Shown here: positions 17,334-26,146 of the stretch, in pieces
Layout of the letters: every line of letters begins with the position of its first letter
Numbering within the stretch: position 1 is the stretch's first letter
From: JANSWY01 sp965228955
GTDB lineage: Bacteria > Bacteroidota > Bacteroidia > Cytophagales > Cyclobacteriaceae
Direction: 5' to 3'
Assembly (NCBI GenBank): GCA_965228955.1
Contig: OZ245848.1
Span: 992,001-1,056,000, forward strand
DNA: 64,000 nt
The notes under the pieces: generated by a model
Databases searched by the model: none
What the model saw: the letters and a program-made list of their open reading frames with translations, nothing else
Told to the model about the DNA's origin: nothing
Program-made: the position numbers and the translations under genes

Positions 17334-18685
17334 CTCATTTTGAACTTACCAAGGAGTTCCTCGATCTATTTCAGGTTGCCCTGGAAAATCGAGACGATGA
17401 GTTTATTCTCCAGACGTTGGAAGGGGTAAATCCAGCCGACATCTCCGCCCTTCTTGATGAGTTTGAGACAGAGGAATGTCACTTTGTTCTAAATCTCCTC
17501 GACAATAAAGTAAGCGCAGAAATCATTAGTGATCTCGATGAAGACATTAAAGGGAAGTTTATCATGGACTTCAGTTCTTCAGAGGTTGCCCAATTTATAG
17601 AACACCTCGATTCTGATGACGGGGTAGATATTCTGGCATTAATTCCTCTTAAGAAACGAGAAGAGATAATCAGCCTCCTGCAAAATGAAGAAAAGGCATC
17701 TAATATTCTTGATCTATTAAGATACGATGAAGATGTTGCCGGAGGATTGATGGCGAAAGAGCTTATCAAAGCTAATCTGAACTGGACTGTTCTACAGTGT
17801 ATTGATGAAATAAGGAAGCAAGCCGAAAATGTTGAAAAGATTTACTCCGTATACGTTGTTGATGATCATGAGAAGTTGATTGGAAAGGTTTCTCTCAAAA
17901 GAATTATTCTAGCCAGCGATGCAATGAAAATCTCTGATATCTATGATCCTGATGTGGTGTCAGTAGAGACTTATCTGGATGAAGAAGAGGTTGCTATCGT
18001 AATGCAGAAGTATGATTTGGATGCTGTACCTGTTGTGAATGCAAGAGGAAGGTTGGTTGGAAGAATTACAATTGATGATATTGTAGATGTAATTACGGAA
18101 CAAGCCGAGGAAGAAAGACAAATCATGTCAGGTATATCTTCTGATGTAGAGGAAGATGATACTGTATGGGTTCTTTCGAAAGCCCGGTTACCATGGCTGG
18201 TTATTGGATTGGTAGGAGGACTTGTTGGAGCATATTTCATCAGTTTTTTTGAAGGTGAAATTAAGGTGATACCAATAATGGCATTTTTTATTCCATTGAT
18301 TACTGCAACTGGAGGGAATGTTGGTATTCAGTCTTCTTCATTGGTGGTGCAAAGTTTAGCTAATAGAAGTGCTTTTACTGACAGTCTTGTGAAAAGATTA
18401 GTGAAAGTATTGTTTGTAGCCGTAGTAAATGGTGTGATACTGGCGTTGATTGTTTTTGGAGTTGTGATATTGTTTACCAAGGATCAAAGAATAGCATTGA
18501 CAGTGGCCTTTGCTTTGTTTAGTGTTGTTTTATTAGCATCATTTATGGGGACAATCACTCCACTGTTGTTAGATAAATTTGGAATCAATCCTGCATTAGC
18601 TTCAGGACCCTTTATCACTACCGCGAACGATTTGTTAGGTCTTATCGTTTATTTTGCTGTAGCTCATTCATTATACGGCTTATAA
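17321..18685 (+). CDS. mgtE: Magnesium transporter MgtE
   Basis: 454 residues, the standard MgtE length. Order: an acidic N-terminal superhelical domain (about 1-130), two CBS domains (about 135-255, with VVDDHEKLIGKVSLKR and VVNARGRLVGRITIDD), then five membrane helices (about 275-454) with GGNVGIQSSSLVVQSLA and the pore-lining region near ITATGGN. In the family the cytoplasmic domains sense Mg2+ and close the channel. The start overlaps the end of rsmA. Confidence 0.95.
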   Translation: MEQLTHFELTKEFLDLFQVALENRDDEFILQTLEGVNPADISALLDEFETEECHFVLNLLDNKVSAEIISDLDEDIKGKFIMDFSSSEVAQFIEHLDSDDGVDILALIPLKKREEIISLLQNEEKASNILDLLRYDEDVAGGLMAKELIKANLNWTVLQCIDEIRKQAENVEKIYSVYVVDDHEKLIGKVSLKRIILASDAMKISDIYDPDVVSVETYLDEEEVAIVMQKYDLDAVPVVNARGRLVGRITIDDIVDVITEQAEEERQIMSGISSDVEEDDTVWVLSKARLPWLVIGLVGGLVGAYFISFFEGEIKVIPIMAFFIPLITATGGNVGIQSSSLVVQSLANRSAFTDSLVKRLVKVLFVAVVNGVILALIVFGVVILFTKDQRIALTVAFALFSVVLLASFMGTITPLLLDKFGINPALASGPFITTANDLLGLIVYFAVAHSLYGL

Positions 18686-18697
18686 GCCATCAGAGAA

Positions 18698-19654
18698 ATG
18701 ACCAATAAAAAAATATTAGTAGTCAACGATTTACACGAAAGCTTCCAGCAAATCCTGGAAAAAGATTGGGTTGAGATCGATTATCAACCAAAAATCACCA
18801 AGGAGGAAGTATTGGCTATTATTCATGAATATCACGGATTGGTCGTTAGAAGCAAAATCAGAGTAAATAAAGAATTAATAGATAAAGCCACTAAACTCGA
18901 ATTTGTAGCAAGAGCAGGGGCTGGAATTGATAATATTGACGAATCGGCGTTGAAAGGAACGAACGTCGTTGTATTCAATGCCCCGGAGGGAAATAGAGAC
19001 GCTGTAGGAGAACATGCCATAGGTATGATTCTGAACTTGTTTAACCATTTGGGCTCAGCAAATACTGAAGTGAAGAATGGTATTTGGATGAGAGAGGAAA
19101 ATAGAGGGATTGAACTGAAAGGCAAGACAGTAGGTATTGTAGGATTTGGTAATACAGGTCAGTCTTTAGCTAAGAAGCTGAGTGGGTTTGATGTCAATAT
19201 ATTGGCTTACGACAAGTATAATTCCAAATCACCATTACCATACGTAAAGATGGTAGAGTTGGAAGAGCTATACGCAGAAACTGACGTTCTAAGTATTCAT
19301 GTGCCACTAACTTCAGAAACAGAATTATTCATTAATAAAGACTTTTTCAAAGGATTTCTCAAAAGTATTTATGTGATCAATACATCCAGAGGAAAGGTAG
19401 TTTCTCTGGAGGGATTAAGTGAAGCATTAAATAATGGTGTAATACAAGGAGCAGCATTAGATGTTTTGGAAAACGAAAAGTTCTCAACTTTTACCGAAGA
19501 GGAGAAAACCACGTTTCAAAAGCTGGTGGATTCTGGCAAAGTAATATTTACTCCACATGTTGCAGGTTGGACTTTTGAGTCATATGAAAAAATTAGTCAG
19601 GTGTTGGCAAACAAGATTCTGAATTACTATCAAGAATCCCCTAAAGTTGTTTGA
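18698..19654 (+). CDS. D-isomer-specific 2-hydroxyacid dehydrogenase (SerA-like)
   Basis: 318 residues. The Rossmann signature VGIVGFGNTGQSLAKKL (about 146-162) is followed by the HVPLTSETELFINKDFF and INTSRGKVVSLEGL blocks, and the catalytic His is in FTPHVAGWT. This is the catalytic core of phosphoglycerate dehydrogenase-type enzymes without the C-terminal ACT domain that full SerA often has. It may be the serine-pathway enzyme (short form, common in Bacteroidota) or a related 2-oxoacid reductase; no serC or serB is adjacent to settle this. It follows mgtE by 12 bases. Confidence 0.88.
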   Translation: MTNKKILVVNDLHESFQQILEKDWVEIDYQPKITKEEVLAIIHEYHGLVVRSKIRVNKELIDKATKLEFVARAGAGIDNIDESALKGTNVVVFNAPEGNRDAVGEHAIGMILNLFNHLGSANTEVKNGIWMREENRGIELKGKTVGIVGFGNTGQSLAKKLSGFDVNILAYDKYNSKSPLPYVKMVELEELYAETDVLSIHVPLTSETELFINKDFFKGFLKSIYVINTSRGKVVSLEGLSEALNNGVIQGAALDVLENEKFSTFTEEEKTTFQKLVDSGKVIFTPHVAGWTFESYEKISQVLANKILNYYQESPKVV

Positions 19655-19678
19655 TTGCGCCTAAAATCTGTATATTTG
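19647..19678 (+). promoter_or_regulatory. Promoter for greA (TTG ... TATATTTG)
   Basis: TATATTTG at 19671-19678 is an exact -7 box. TTG at 19647-19649 lies 21 bases upstream and TTTG at 19650-19653 lies 17 bases upstream, either of which could serve as -33. The box overlaps the end of the dehydrogenase gene region. Transcription would begin near 19684, giving a 70-base leader that contains a terminator-like hairpin. Confidence 0.65.
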
Positions 19679-19708
19679 TAATTCACTTTAAGAAATTAAA
19701 AGATAAAG

Positions 19709-19738
19709 ACGGTTCTAGCGATAGGACCGTTCTTTTTT
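19709..19738 (+). terminator. Leader terminator / attenuator upstream of greA
   Basis: Stem ACGGTTCTA / TAGGACCGT (19709-19717, 19722-19730) is continuous 9 bp with one G-U pair and a GCGA loop of the stable GNRA class, followed by TCTTTTTTG. It may end the upstream operon, but because it lies downstream of the greA promoter box it would also stop greA transcripts about 55 bases in. Confidence 0.8.
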
Positions 19739-19756
19739 GTTTATAAACGAATTGAT

Positions 19757-20230
19757 ATGTCTAATATAAGTTATTACACCCCAGAAGGGCTAGAGAAGTT
19801 GAAGAACGAGCTTCAGGAGTTGAAGACAAAAGGAAGGGCTGATATGGCCAAGCAAATTGCGGAAGCCAGAGACAAGGGTGACTTAAGTGAAAACGCTGAA
19901 TATGATGCAGCAAAAGACGCTCAGGGACTTCTTGAGTTGAAAATATCGAAGCTGGAGGAAGTTGTTGCTAATGCAAGAGTAATTGATGAATCTTCAATTG
20001 ATACATCTAAAGCTGGAATCTTGTCTACCGTTAAGATCAAGAATAAGAAGAACGGTATGGAAGTAAAGTATACTTTGGTTTCTGAAGAAGAAGCTGATTT
20101 GAAAACAGGAAAGATTTCTATCAAGTCTCCAATTGGTAAAGGACTTATTGGTAAAGAAGTAGGAGAGGTAGCAATTGTAGATGCACCTGCAGGGAAGATT
20201 GAATTTGATATACTAGATATCTCTTATTAA
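19757..20230 (+). CDS. greA: Transcript cleavage factor GreA
   Basis: 157 residues, the normal length. The N-terminal coiled coil (about 8-75) carries the conserved acidic tip DLSENAEYDAAKDAQ, whose Asp/Glu pair enters the RNA polymerase secondary channel and stimulates cleavage of backtracked RNA. The C-terminal FKBP-like domain ends with SPIGKGLIGKEVGEVAIVDAPAG. It begins 19 bases after the leader hairpin's T-tract and runs 4 bases into the next gene. Confidence 0.97.
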   Translation: MSNISYYTPEGLEKLKNELQELKTKGRADMAKQIAEARDKGDLSENAEYDAAKDAQGLLELKISKLEEVVANARVIDESSIDTSKAGILSTVKIKNKKNGMEVKYTLVSEEEADLKTGKISIKSPIGKGLIGKEVGEVAIVDAPAGKIEFDILDISY

Positions 20231-20234
20231 TAAG

Positions 20235-20627
20235 ATGGCAAGTATTTTCACCAAAATCATCAATCGCGAGATACCAGCAAAGATTGTTGCTGAAAATGAT
20301 GATTATCTGGCCTTTCTTGATATTAATCCATTAATGGAAGGTCATTGTCTTGTAATCCCAAAACAAGAAGTAGACTATATTTTTGATTTAGAAGATGAGG
20401 TGCTCACCGGACTTCATTTGTTCGCTAAAAAAGTAGCTGCAGCGATTAAGAAAACTGTTCCGTGTGAAAGAGTAGGAGTTACTGTAATGGGACTTGAAGT
20501 TCCTCATGCTCATGTTCATTTGATTCCAATAAACACCATGGAGGATATGAATTTTAGTAGAATGAAACTTAAACCTACTCCCGATGAATTGGGTGAGATG
20601 GCAGATAAAATTAAAGCCAACTTTTAG
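20235..20627 (+). CDS. HIT-family nucleotide hydrolase (Hint-like)
   Basis: 130 residues. The histidine-triad motif HAHVH is at 91-95 inside VPHAHVHLIPI, and the N-terminus IFTKIINREIPAKIVAEND is typical of the Hint branch, which cleaves AMP-lysine, AMP-NH2 and similar phosphoramidates. It is co-transcribed with greA (4-base gap). It converges on ruvC with a single base between the stop codons, and no terminator is visible there. Confidence 0.93.
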   Translation: MASIFTKIINREIPAKIVAENDDYLAFLDINPLMEGHCLVIPKQEVDYIFDLEDEVLTGLHLFAKKVAAAIKKTVPCERVGVTVMGLEVPHAHVHLIPINTMEDMNFSRMKLKPTPDELGEMADKIKANF

Positions 20628-20628
20628 A

Positions 20629-21186
20629 TTACTTCATTCGATTAGGATTTTCACTGAGAAACGCTTTCCAACTTTTAAAAGACTTTGTTGTGTTGCCTCC
20701 CTGAAAATGGTGACATAGAGCAACAGCCAAAGCATCAGAGGCATCCAGTAATTTGGGAGCCTCTTTAAATTTTAAAAGAGTCTTCAACATTGCAGCAACC
20801 TGCTCCTTACTGGCATTACCATTTCCTGTGACAGATTGTTTGACCTTTTTAGGTGCATATTCCGTGATGGGAATTTCCCTGGATAAGGCAGCTGCCATAG
20901 CAACACCCTGAGCTCTACCTAGTTTTAGCATAGACTGCACATTTTTTCCAAAAAATGGAGCTTCTAATGCTACATCATCTGGATGGAACTCATCAATAAT
21001 TGACAATACTCTATCAAAAATCTTCTTAAGCTTAATTTCATGGTTAGTATATTTGCTCAGATGAATAACACCAAACTGCAATAACTTGAATTCAGAGCCT
21101 TTAACTATGATCAGACCGTACCCCATGACAGTGGTTCCAGGATCAATGCCCAGAATTATTTTTTCTTTTTTTGTCTGATCATTCAT
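20629..21186 (-). CDS. ruvC: Crossover junction endodeoxyribonuclease RuvC
   Basis: 185 residues. RNase H-fold acidic residues can be placed: D15 in LGIDPGTTVMGYG, E75 in VALEAPFFGKN, and D148/D151 in LLDASDALAVALCHH. It resolves Holliday junctions behind the RuvAB motor; ruvA and ruvB are not in the window, which is usual outside gamma-proteobacteria. The start at 21186 is 11 bases from the divergent membrane protein gene, so the two probably share a compact promoter region inside each other's 5' end. Confidence 0.95.
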   Translation of the reverse strand: MNDQTKKEKIILGIDPGTTVMGYGLIIVKGSEFKLLQFGVIHLSKYTNHEIKLKKIFDRVLSIIDEFHPDDVALEAPFFGKNVQSMLKLGRAQGVAMAAALSREIPITEYAPKKVKQSVTGNGNASKEQVAAMLKTLLKFKEAPKLLDASDALAVALCHHFQGGNTTKSFKSWKAFLSENPNRMK

Positions 21187-21197
21187 AGGTGCAATTT

Positions 21198-22124
21198 ATG
21201 AAGAAGGTATCCATAATTAAAAATCATAAGGCTTTACTAAACCATTTGTGGAAGCTGCTTGTACTAAGCTTGATTGCTTGGTTTATCATAACACAACTTT
21301 CAAAGCATAGTTGGTCTGATTTTCAATTCGTAAATATGGAGCCATTGGTAATAGCACTAGTATTGATGTTAATGGCATTGAATTGGGGTTTAGAAGCAAG
21401 AAAGTGGCAGATTCTTGTTGGAATTAACAGCTTTTATGAAGCTGTGAAAGCAGTATTAATTGGCTTGTTGTTTAAACAATTTATTAGCTCTTTAGGGGAC
21501 TTATCTGGTCGGGTATCAACTTTGGAAGGGAAAACTAAAGTTGCACAGGTTGGATCATTTCTGATCAATTCAATCTGCCAGACTATAATCACGGTCGTAT
21601 TTGGCCTTATCGGAACTATAACACTATTGAGTAATCAACGCCTTGTTGATTTTAGGAACTTAAACTTATTACTTCTGGTGGTTTCCTGCTGTGTTCTTAT
21701 TGCTAGCATATTGATTTTTAAGTTCCGCGCGAGAATCGTAAAAAGTGTAAGGCACTGGTTTGCAGCAACGAAAGAGGTTTCAACTAATACTATCTTACAG
21801 ATTCTTGGATTATCGGCATTCCGATATTTGGTATTTTTCACTCAGTTTTACCTGATCTTTAAAATGGTTGGGTTAGATATTGATACTTGGATTCTTTTGA
21901 ATGGAATTGCTTTCATATTCCTGGCTAAATCTATCATTCCTACTCTTAATTTATTTGGAGACATTGGTATCAGAGAGTTTTCTGCACTGTTGTTTTTTGG
22001 GCAATTCGGTATTGATGCGTCTTTGGTGATTAGTGCGACATTACTTCTGTGGGTTATTAATGTCTTTTTACCAGCTTCTTTGGCGATTGTGTTTGTTCCG
22101 AAATTAAAACTTGTGCACAATTGA
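21198..22124 (+). CDS. Flippase-like / lysylphosphatidylglycerol synthase-type membrane protein
   Basis: 308 residues from the ATG at 21198; a GTG at 21189 would add three residues. Seven or eight hydrophobic helices, conserved features of the AglD/UPF0104 (YbhN, MprF N-terminal) family such as LIGLLFKQFISSLGDLSGRV and the C-terminal NLFGDIGIREFSALLFFG block. Such proteins are thought to move lipid-linked or lipid substrates across the membrane. It overlaps the next gene by 4 bases and is followed by a glycosyltransferase, which supports a role with a glycolipid or lipid-linked sugar. Substrate unknown. Confidence 0.75.
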   Translation: MKKVSIIKNHKALLNHLWKLLVLSLIAWFIITQLSKHSWSDFQFVNMEPLVIALVLMLMALNWGLEARKWQILVGINSFYEAVKAVLIGLLFKQFISSLGDLSGRVSTLEGKTKVAQVGSFLINSICQTIITVVFGLIGTITLLSNQRLVDFRNLNLLLLVVSCCVLIASILIFKFRARIVKSVRHWFAATKEVSTNTILQILGLSAFRYLVFFTQFYLIFKMVGLDIDTWILLNGIAFIFLAKSIIPTLNLFGDIGIREFSALLFFGQFGIDASLVISATLLLWVINVFLPASLAIVFVPKLKLVHN

Positions 22125-23242
22125 TTTTTGCCGGAGCTCTCACATTCATACTTCTGTATTCTATCTACTTAATCTTACTCAAAGTTTATTGGGATAGAAT
22201 TCCTATTGAAGAAATAGAATCAGATCCGGAACTTAAGGTGTCTGTATTGATTCCTGTACGAGATGAAGCAACAAGTATTAGGGAACTGCTAAATGATATT
22301 GCTGATCAGAACTATAATAATCAATTGATTGAAGTATTGATAATTGATGATTATTCTGAGGACGATACAGAGCAAATTGTTCAACAAGCCACTAAAGAAC
22401 TTGACATAGCAATAAAGATGTACTCTTTAAAAGAACTTCAAGCACCAGAAGGTAAGAAAAGCGCAATAACAATTGGTGTTTCAAAAGCTCAAAATGATAT
22501 CGTTTTATGCACGGATGGAGATTGCAGAATCAGTAAGCATTGGGTGAAAAATTATGTTCAGCAGTTTTTGGATGATAACATCAATATGGTTTTAGGCCCA
22601 GTGGTATTCTTCAATGAAAAATCAAGCTTTGTAAAGTTACAGCAATTGGAATTTGCAGGTTTGATTGGATTGGGAGCAGCATCCCTTGAAATGGGAGCTC
22701 CAATTATGTGCAATGGAGCTAATCTTGGTTATCGTAAATCACTATTTGAACGGGTGCAGGGATTTGAAGGGAATACAAAAATCGCTTCTGGTGACGATGA
22801 GTTTTTACTTCAAAAAGCGTTTGATGAGTCGAGTGATTCTGTGAGGTTTATAAAATCGGCTGATGCTTTGGTTAGTACTTCAGCAAAGCACAGTATTGGG
22901 GACTTTTTAAATCAAAGAATCAGGTGGGCAAGTAAGTGGAGGTTCCACAAACAATCAAGAGTTACTATTTGGGCCATTTTGGTTTTCTTGTTTCAGGCAG
23001 CTACTGCAATTGGAATAATTGGTTTGTTTTTTATGTCTAACCCAGGAATTGCTCTTGGTATATTAGCAATTAAAGTATTGGCTGAATTTTTCTATTTAAA
23101 ATCAGTGTCTGAAAAAATGGAAGTTAGGCTCTCAAAACTTGAATTCTGTATTTTACAGGTCATTTACCCTTTTTATATTGTCTTTTTATCTATAATTTCA
23201 TTGTTTATTAAATATAACTGGAAAGGAAGAAGTTATAAATGA
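22121..23242 (+). CDS. Family 2 glycosyltransferase, membrane-bound
   Basis: 373 residues starting at TTG 22121, which overlaps the previous stop (TTGA); the next in-frame ATG is about 100 codons in and would delete the catalytic N-terminus. A single N-terminal helix (about 2-22), then a GT-A domain with VSVLIPVRDEATSIRELL, VLIIDDYSEDDT and CTDGDCRI (the nucleotide-sugar DxD region), and QRIRWASKW, resembling the Q-x-x-R-W acceptor motif of processive enzymes. Two or three helices at the C-terminus (about 283-365). It probably works with the flippase-like protein upstream. The sugar and acceptor are unknown. Confidence 0.85.
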   Translation: MIFAGALTFILLYSIYLILLKVYWDRIPIEEIESDPELKVSVLIPVRDEATSIRELLNDIADQNYNNQLIEVLIIDDYSEDDTEQIVQQATKELDIAIKMYSLKELQAPEGKKSAITIGVSKAQNDIVLCTDGDCRISKHWVKNYVQQFLDDNINMVLGPVVFFNEKSSFVKLQQLEFAGLIGLGAASLEMGAPIMCNGANLGYRKSLFERVQGFEGNTKIASGDDEFLLQKAFDESSDSVRFIKSADALVSTSAKHSIGDFLNQRIRWASKWRFHKQSRVTIWAILVFLFQAATAIGIIGLFFMSNPGIALGILAIKVLAEFFYLKSVSEKMEVRLSKLEFCILQVIYPFYIVFLSIISLFIKYNWKGRSYK

Positions 23243-23496
23243 GTGATTTGGAATACGACGTATTGGATGAATTGTACTTTGTGGTATCATTCGATGATCT
23301 GATGGAGAAAACCGATCTGGAGGACCATGAGCTCAAAAAAGTATTAAATAAACTTCTTCAAAAGAGTTGGATTAAATGTCTTTCTTCTGCAACTGACGAT
23401 GTGCCGGAGGATGATTTGAATTTTGATAGAGACGCAAGGAGATATTTTTACCTGGCTACAAAAGCGGGGTTAATGGCTCATAACAGCAATGGATAA
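23239..23496 (+). CDS. Small winged-helix-like protein, unknown
   Basis: 85 residues starting at ATG 23239 and overlapping the glycosyltransferase stop (ATGA). It is acidic. Helices predicted from LEYDVLDELYFV and DHELKKVLNKLLQKSWIKCL followed by a strand-turn-strand (RDARRYFYLATKAGLMAHN) resemble a winged helix-turn-helix used for protein or DNA contacts. I do not recognise a named family. Its place just before a SpoIIE phosphatase suggests a partner or regulator of that phosphatase, but this is inference from position only. Confidence 0.6.
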   Translation: MSDLEYDVLDELYFVVSFDDLMEKTDLEDHELKKVLNKLLQKSWIKCLSSATDDVPEDDLNFDRDARRYFYLATKAGLMAHNSNG

Positions 23497-23499
23497 GTG

Positions 23500-24705
23500 A
23501 TGATTGGTTCTAAGGACTCGCAAATCAAAGATTTAAAGCTCAATGCTTTACTGGAAATAACACAGGCTATTAACAACAATCTGTCGGAAGATTCACTGTA
23601 TAAAATATATCGATTTACACTTCTTGCAGATCTTAAGATTGAAAAGATAGGGCTGTTTGTTTTGGATGATTCATGGGTATGCAAGGTAAATTATGGGACA
23701 AGCAGGAAGATGGAGGGCGAATCTCTTCCAGAGTCATATCAAAACTTAAAACAAGCGGAGGAGATTGCATCATGCGATGAGTTGTTCTGCGAGTTTGATG
23801 AGGTTTTCCCGGTTTCTCATAAGGATAAACTTTTAGCTGTAGTATTCTTAGGAGGTGTTTCAGATGTTTCTGAGCAGACGGTTGACAGAACATTCTTACA
23901 AGCACTAACCAATATTATAATTGTGGCCATCGAGAATAAGAAGTTGGCCCGTAAACAAATAGAGCAGGAAGCTTATCGTAAAGAACTTGAGATTGCGAAA
24001 CAGGTTCAGAATTACCTGATTCCAAATAGTCTTCCAAACAATTCAGACCTTCAGCTGGAAGCAAGTTACATTCCTCATCAAGATGTTGGAGGTGACTATT
24101 ACGATTATATTCCATTGGCTGACAATAAGTTCATGGTTTGTATAGCTGATGTTAGTGGCAAAGGAGTACCAGCAGCCTTATTGATGTCCAATTTTCAGGC
24201 GTCTCTACGCACTATGGTTAGAAACTCATCTGATTTAAATGAAATTGTGGATGAGCTAAATTACCAAATTAATTTTAGCGGAAACGGAGAGAACTTCATC
24301 ACATTCTTCATTGCAATTTATGATGGGAATGCTCATACGCTTCATTACGTTAATTGTGGTCACAATCCTCCAATATTGGTAGTTGATGGTAGTTACCAAC
24401 TGCTTGAGGCAGGAACTACAATTCTTGGAATGTTTAATCCACTTCCTTTTCTGGAGGTAGGTGAACTAGTGTTGGATCAGAATTTCCTTTTGTTTTCATA
24501 CACTGATGGCGTTATAGAAACCTTTAATGATGAAGGGGAGGAGTTTGGTGAAGAGCGTCTTGCTGAAATTGTAGCAAAGAAGGGGCATCAGGAACCTGCA
24601 CAGATTCATGCTGAAATATTCAATCAAGTGGACAAGTTTAGAGGTGATAATAGCTACCGAGATGACATTACGATGCTATCCTGTAAAGTAAACCTCTCCA
24701 AGTGA
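23500..24705 (+). CDS. GAF-like sensor with SpoIIE/PP2C serine phosphatase
   Basis: 401 residues from ATG 23500; a GTG directly before it (23497) is equally possible. The N-terminal 150 residues look like a GAF-type sensor (LEITQAINNNLSEDSLYKIYRF is the usual GAF opening). A coiled linker leads into a SpoIIE domain with AKQVQNYLIPNSLP, the metal-binding VGGDYYDYIPL and ADVSGKGVPAALLMSN, NCGHNPP and DDITML. Such phosphatases act on phosphoserine of anti-sigma-antagonist-type switch proteins; none is encoded nearby. It overlaps the deacetylase start by 4 bases. Confidence 0.88.
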   Translation: MIGSKDSQIKDLKLNALLEITQAINNNLSEDSLYKIYRFTLLADLKIEKIGLFVLDDSWVCKVNYGTSRKMEGESLPESYQNLKQAEEIASCDELFCEFDEVFPVSHKDKLLAVVFLGGVSDVSEQTVDRTFLQALTNIIIVAIENKKLARKQIEQEAYRKELEIAKQVQNYLIPNSLPNNSDLQLEASYIPHQDVGGDYYDYIPLADNKFMVCIADVSGKGVPAALLMSNFQASLRTMVRNSSDLNEIVDELNYQINFSGNGENFITFFIAIYDGNAHTLHYVNCGHNPPILVVDGSYQLLEAGTTILGMFNPLPFLEVGELVLDQNFLLFSYTDGVIETFNDEGEEFGEERLAEIVAKKGHQEPAQIHAEIFNQVDKFRGDNSYRDDITMLSCKVNLSK

Positions 24706-25331
24706 GGTATTATACACTAAAGACACACTGGCTCATTAAAAAAATCTACCCTGGATTAATTTGGGATAAAAAACAAGAATCAGAAAGATGCCTTTATCTG
24801 ACATTTGATGATGGGCCTATTCCTGAAGTAACTCCATGGGTAATAGAGCAACTAGCGCTAAGAGATATTCAGGCTACATTTTTTGTAGTTGGTAAGAATG
24901 TTGACGGTAATCCTGAAATATTGTCGGAACTAATAAAAGCTGGTCACAAGATTGGGAATCATACATACAATCATCTCAATGGTTGGGAAAGCGATTTTGT
25001 TAGATATTTTGATGATTTTAAAAAGTGCCAGGAATCCATAGATCAACATACAAAAACGAATCTATTCAGACCTCCATACGGCAAAATTAAGAGAGCTGCA
25101 ATCAATGAAATTAGTAAGACTCACCAAATAATCATGTGGGACTATTTAATAGGTGATTTTGATGAAATGTTGTCAGTTGATAAAATCTATAAAAGCGCAA
25201 TCTCAAAAGTGAGACACGGTTCAATCGTGGTTTTTCATGATAGCCTCAAAGCGGAGAAACACTTAAGACAAGTACTTCCCGGATTTCTGGATCATTTTCT
25301 TGAATTAGGTTACAAATTTAAAACCTTATAG
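24702..25331 (+). CDS. Polysaccharide deacetylase (NodB homology, CE4)
   Basis: 209 residues beginning at GTG 24702 in the overlap GTGA. CE4 motifs: TFDDGP at 34-39 (catalytic and metal Asp), GNHTYNH with H87 and H91 (metal), FRPPYGK, and FHDS near the end (VVFHDSLKAEK). The family removes N-acetyl groups from chitin-like or peptidoglycan sugars. No signal peptide is visible, although the first 20 residues are moderately hydrophobic, so location is unclear. The operon context (flippase, glycosyltransferase) suggests that it trims the same glycan. Confidence 0.87.
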   Translation: MRYYTLKTHWLIKKIYPGLIWDKKQESERCLYLTFDDGPIPEVTPWVIEQLALRDIQATFFVVGKNVDGNPEILSELIKAGHKIGNHTYNHLNGWESDFVRYFDDFKKCQESIDQHTKTNLFRPPYGKIKRAAINEISKTHQIIMWDYLIGDFDEMLSVDKIYKSAISKVRHGSIVVFHDSLKAEKHLRQVLPGFLDHFLELGYKFKTL

Positions 25332-25369
25332 TATTAATTTGCCCCTTGGCCATTAACCCAGGGTAAACA

Positions 25370-26146
25370 ATGCGATATATCGAAACACATGCTCATATCT
25401 ATCTTGAGCATTTTGAGAAAGATATTGATGAAATTATTTCCAGATCAAACGAATCAGGTGTGAAAAAGATTTATATGCCTAATATTGATCATGAATCGAT
25501 TGATGGTATGCTGGAGCTGGAAGAAAAATACCCTGAGACCTGTATTGCTACGATGGGTCTGCATCCTTGTAGCGTCAAAAAGGATTTTGAAAAGCAGCTA
25601 TACGAAGTTGAGGATTGGCTTAATAAGCGAAAGTTTGTTGCAGTTGGAGAAATGGGGACTGATCTCTATTGGGATAAAACCGGTTATGAGTATCAGGTAG
25701 AGGCATTCAAGATTCAATGTCAACTCGCAATTCAGCATCAAATTCCTGTGATTATTCATTGCCGGGATTCTTTAAGAGAAACTATAGACCTGGTCAAAGA
25801 AATAAATAACCCTGACCTGAAGGGAGTTTTCCATTGCTTTGGAGGGACAAAAGAAGAAGCGAAGGAAATAATTGATCTTGGTTTTTATTTGGGAATAGGA
25901 GGAGTGCTCACCTTTAAGAATAGTGGTTTGAAAGATGAGATTCCCGAAATTGACCTCAACAAAATCGTTCTCGAAACAGATTCTCCATATCTGACTCCAG
26001 TGCCACATAGAGGGAAAAGAAACGAACCTTCCTACATACCACTGGTAGCTCAAAAATTAGTAGAGATTACTGGTAAATCTGCAGATGAAATTGCTACTAT
26101 TACATCCAAAAATGCATTAACATTATTCCAGGCTGATGAATTATAA
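25370..26146 (+). CDS. TatD-family metal-dependent hydrolase/DNase
   Basis: 258 residues. Metal ligands of the TIM-barrel amidohydrolase type are visible: H7 and H9 in IETHAHIY, E in VGEMGTDLYW, H in PVIIHCRDSL and FHCFGG, and D in LETDSPYLTP. TatD proteins are 3'-5' exonucleases and some act on D-aminoacyl groups. It overlaps the asparaginase gene by 11 bases. It is about 38 bases after the deacetylase gene, so transcription may continue from it. Confidence 0.9.
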   Translation: MRYIETHAHIYLEHFEKDIDEIISRSNESGVKKIYMPNIDHESIDGMLELEEKYPETCIATMGLHPCSVKKDFEKQLYEVEDWLNKRKFVAVGEMGTDLYWDKTGYEYQVEAFKIQCQLAIQHQIPVIIHCRDSLRETIDLVKEINNPDLKGVFHCFGGTKEEAKEIIDLGFYLGIGGVLTFKNSGLKDEIPEIDLNKIVLETDSPYLTPVPHRGKRNEPSYIPLVAQKLVEITGKSADEIATITSKNALTLFQADEL

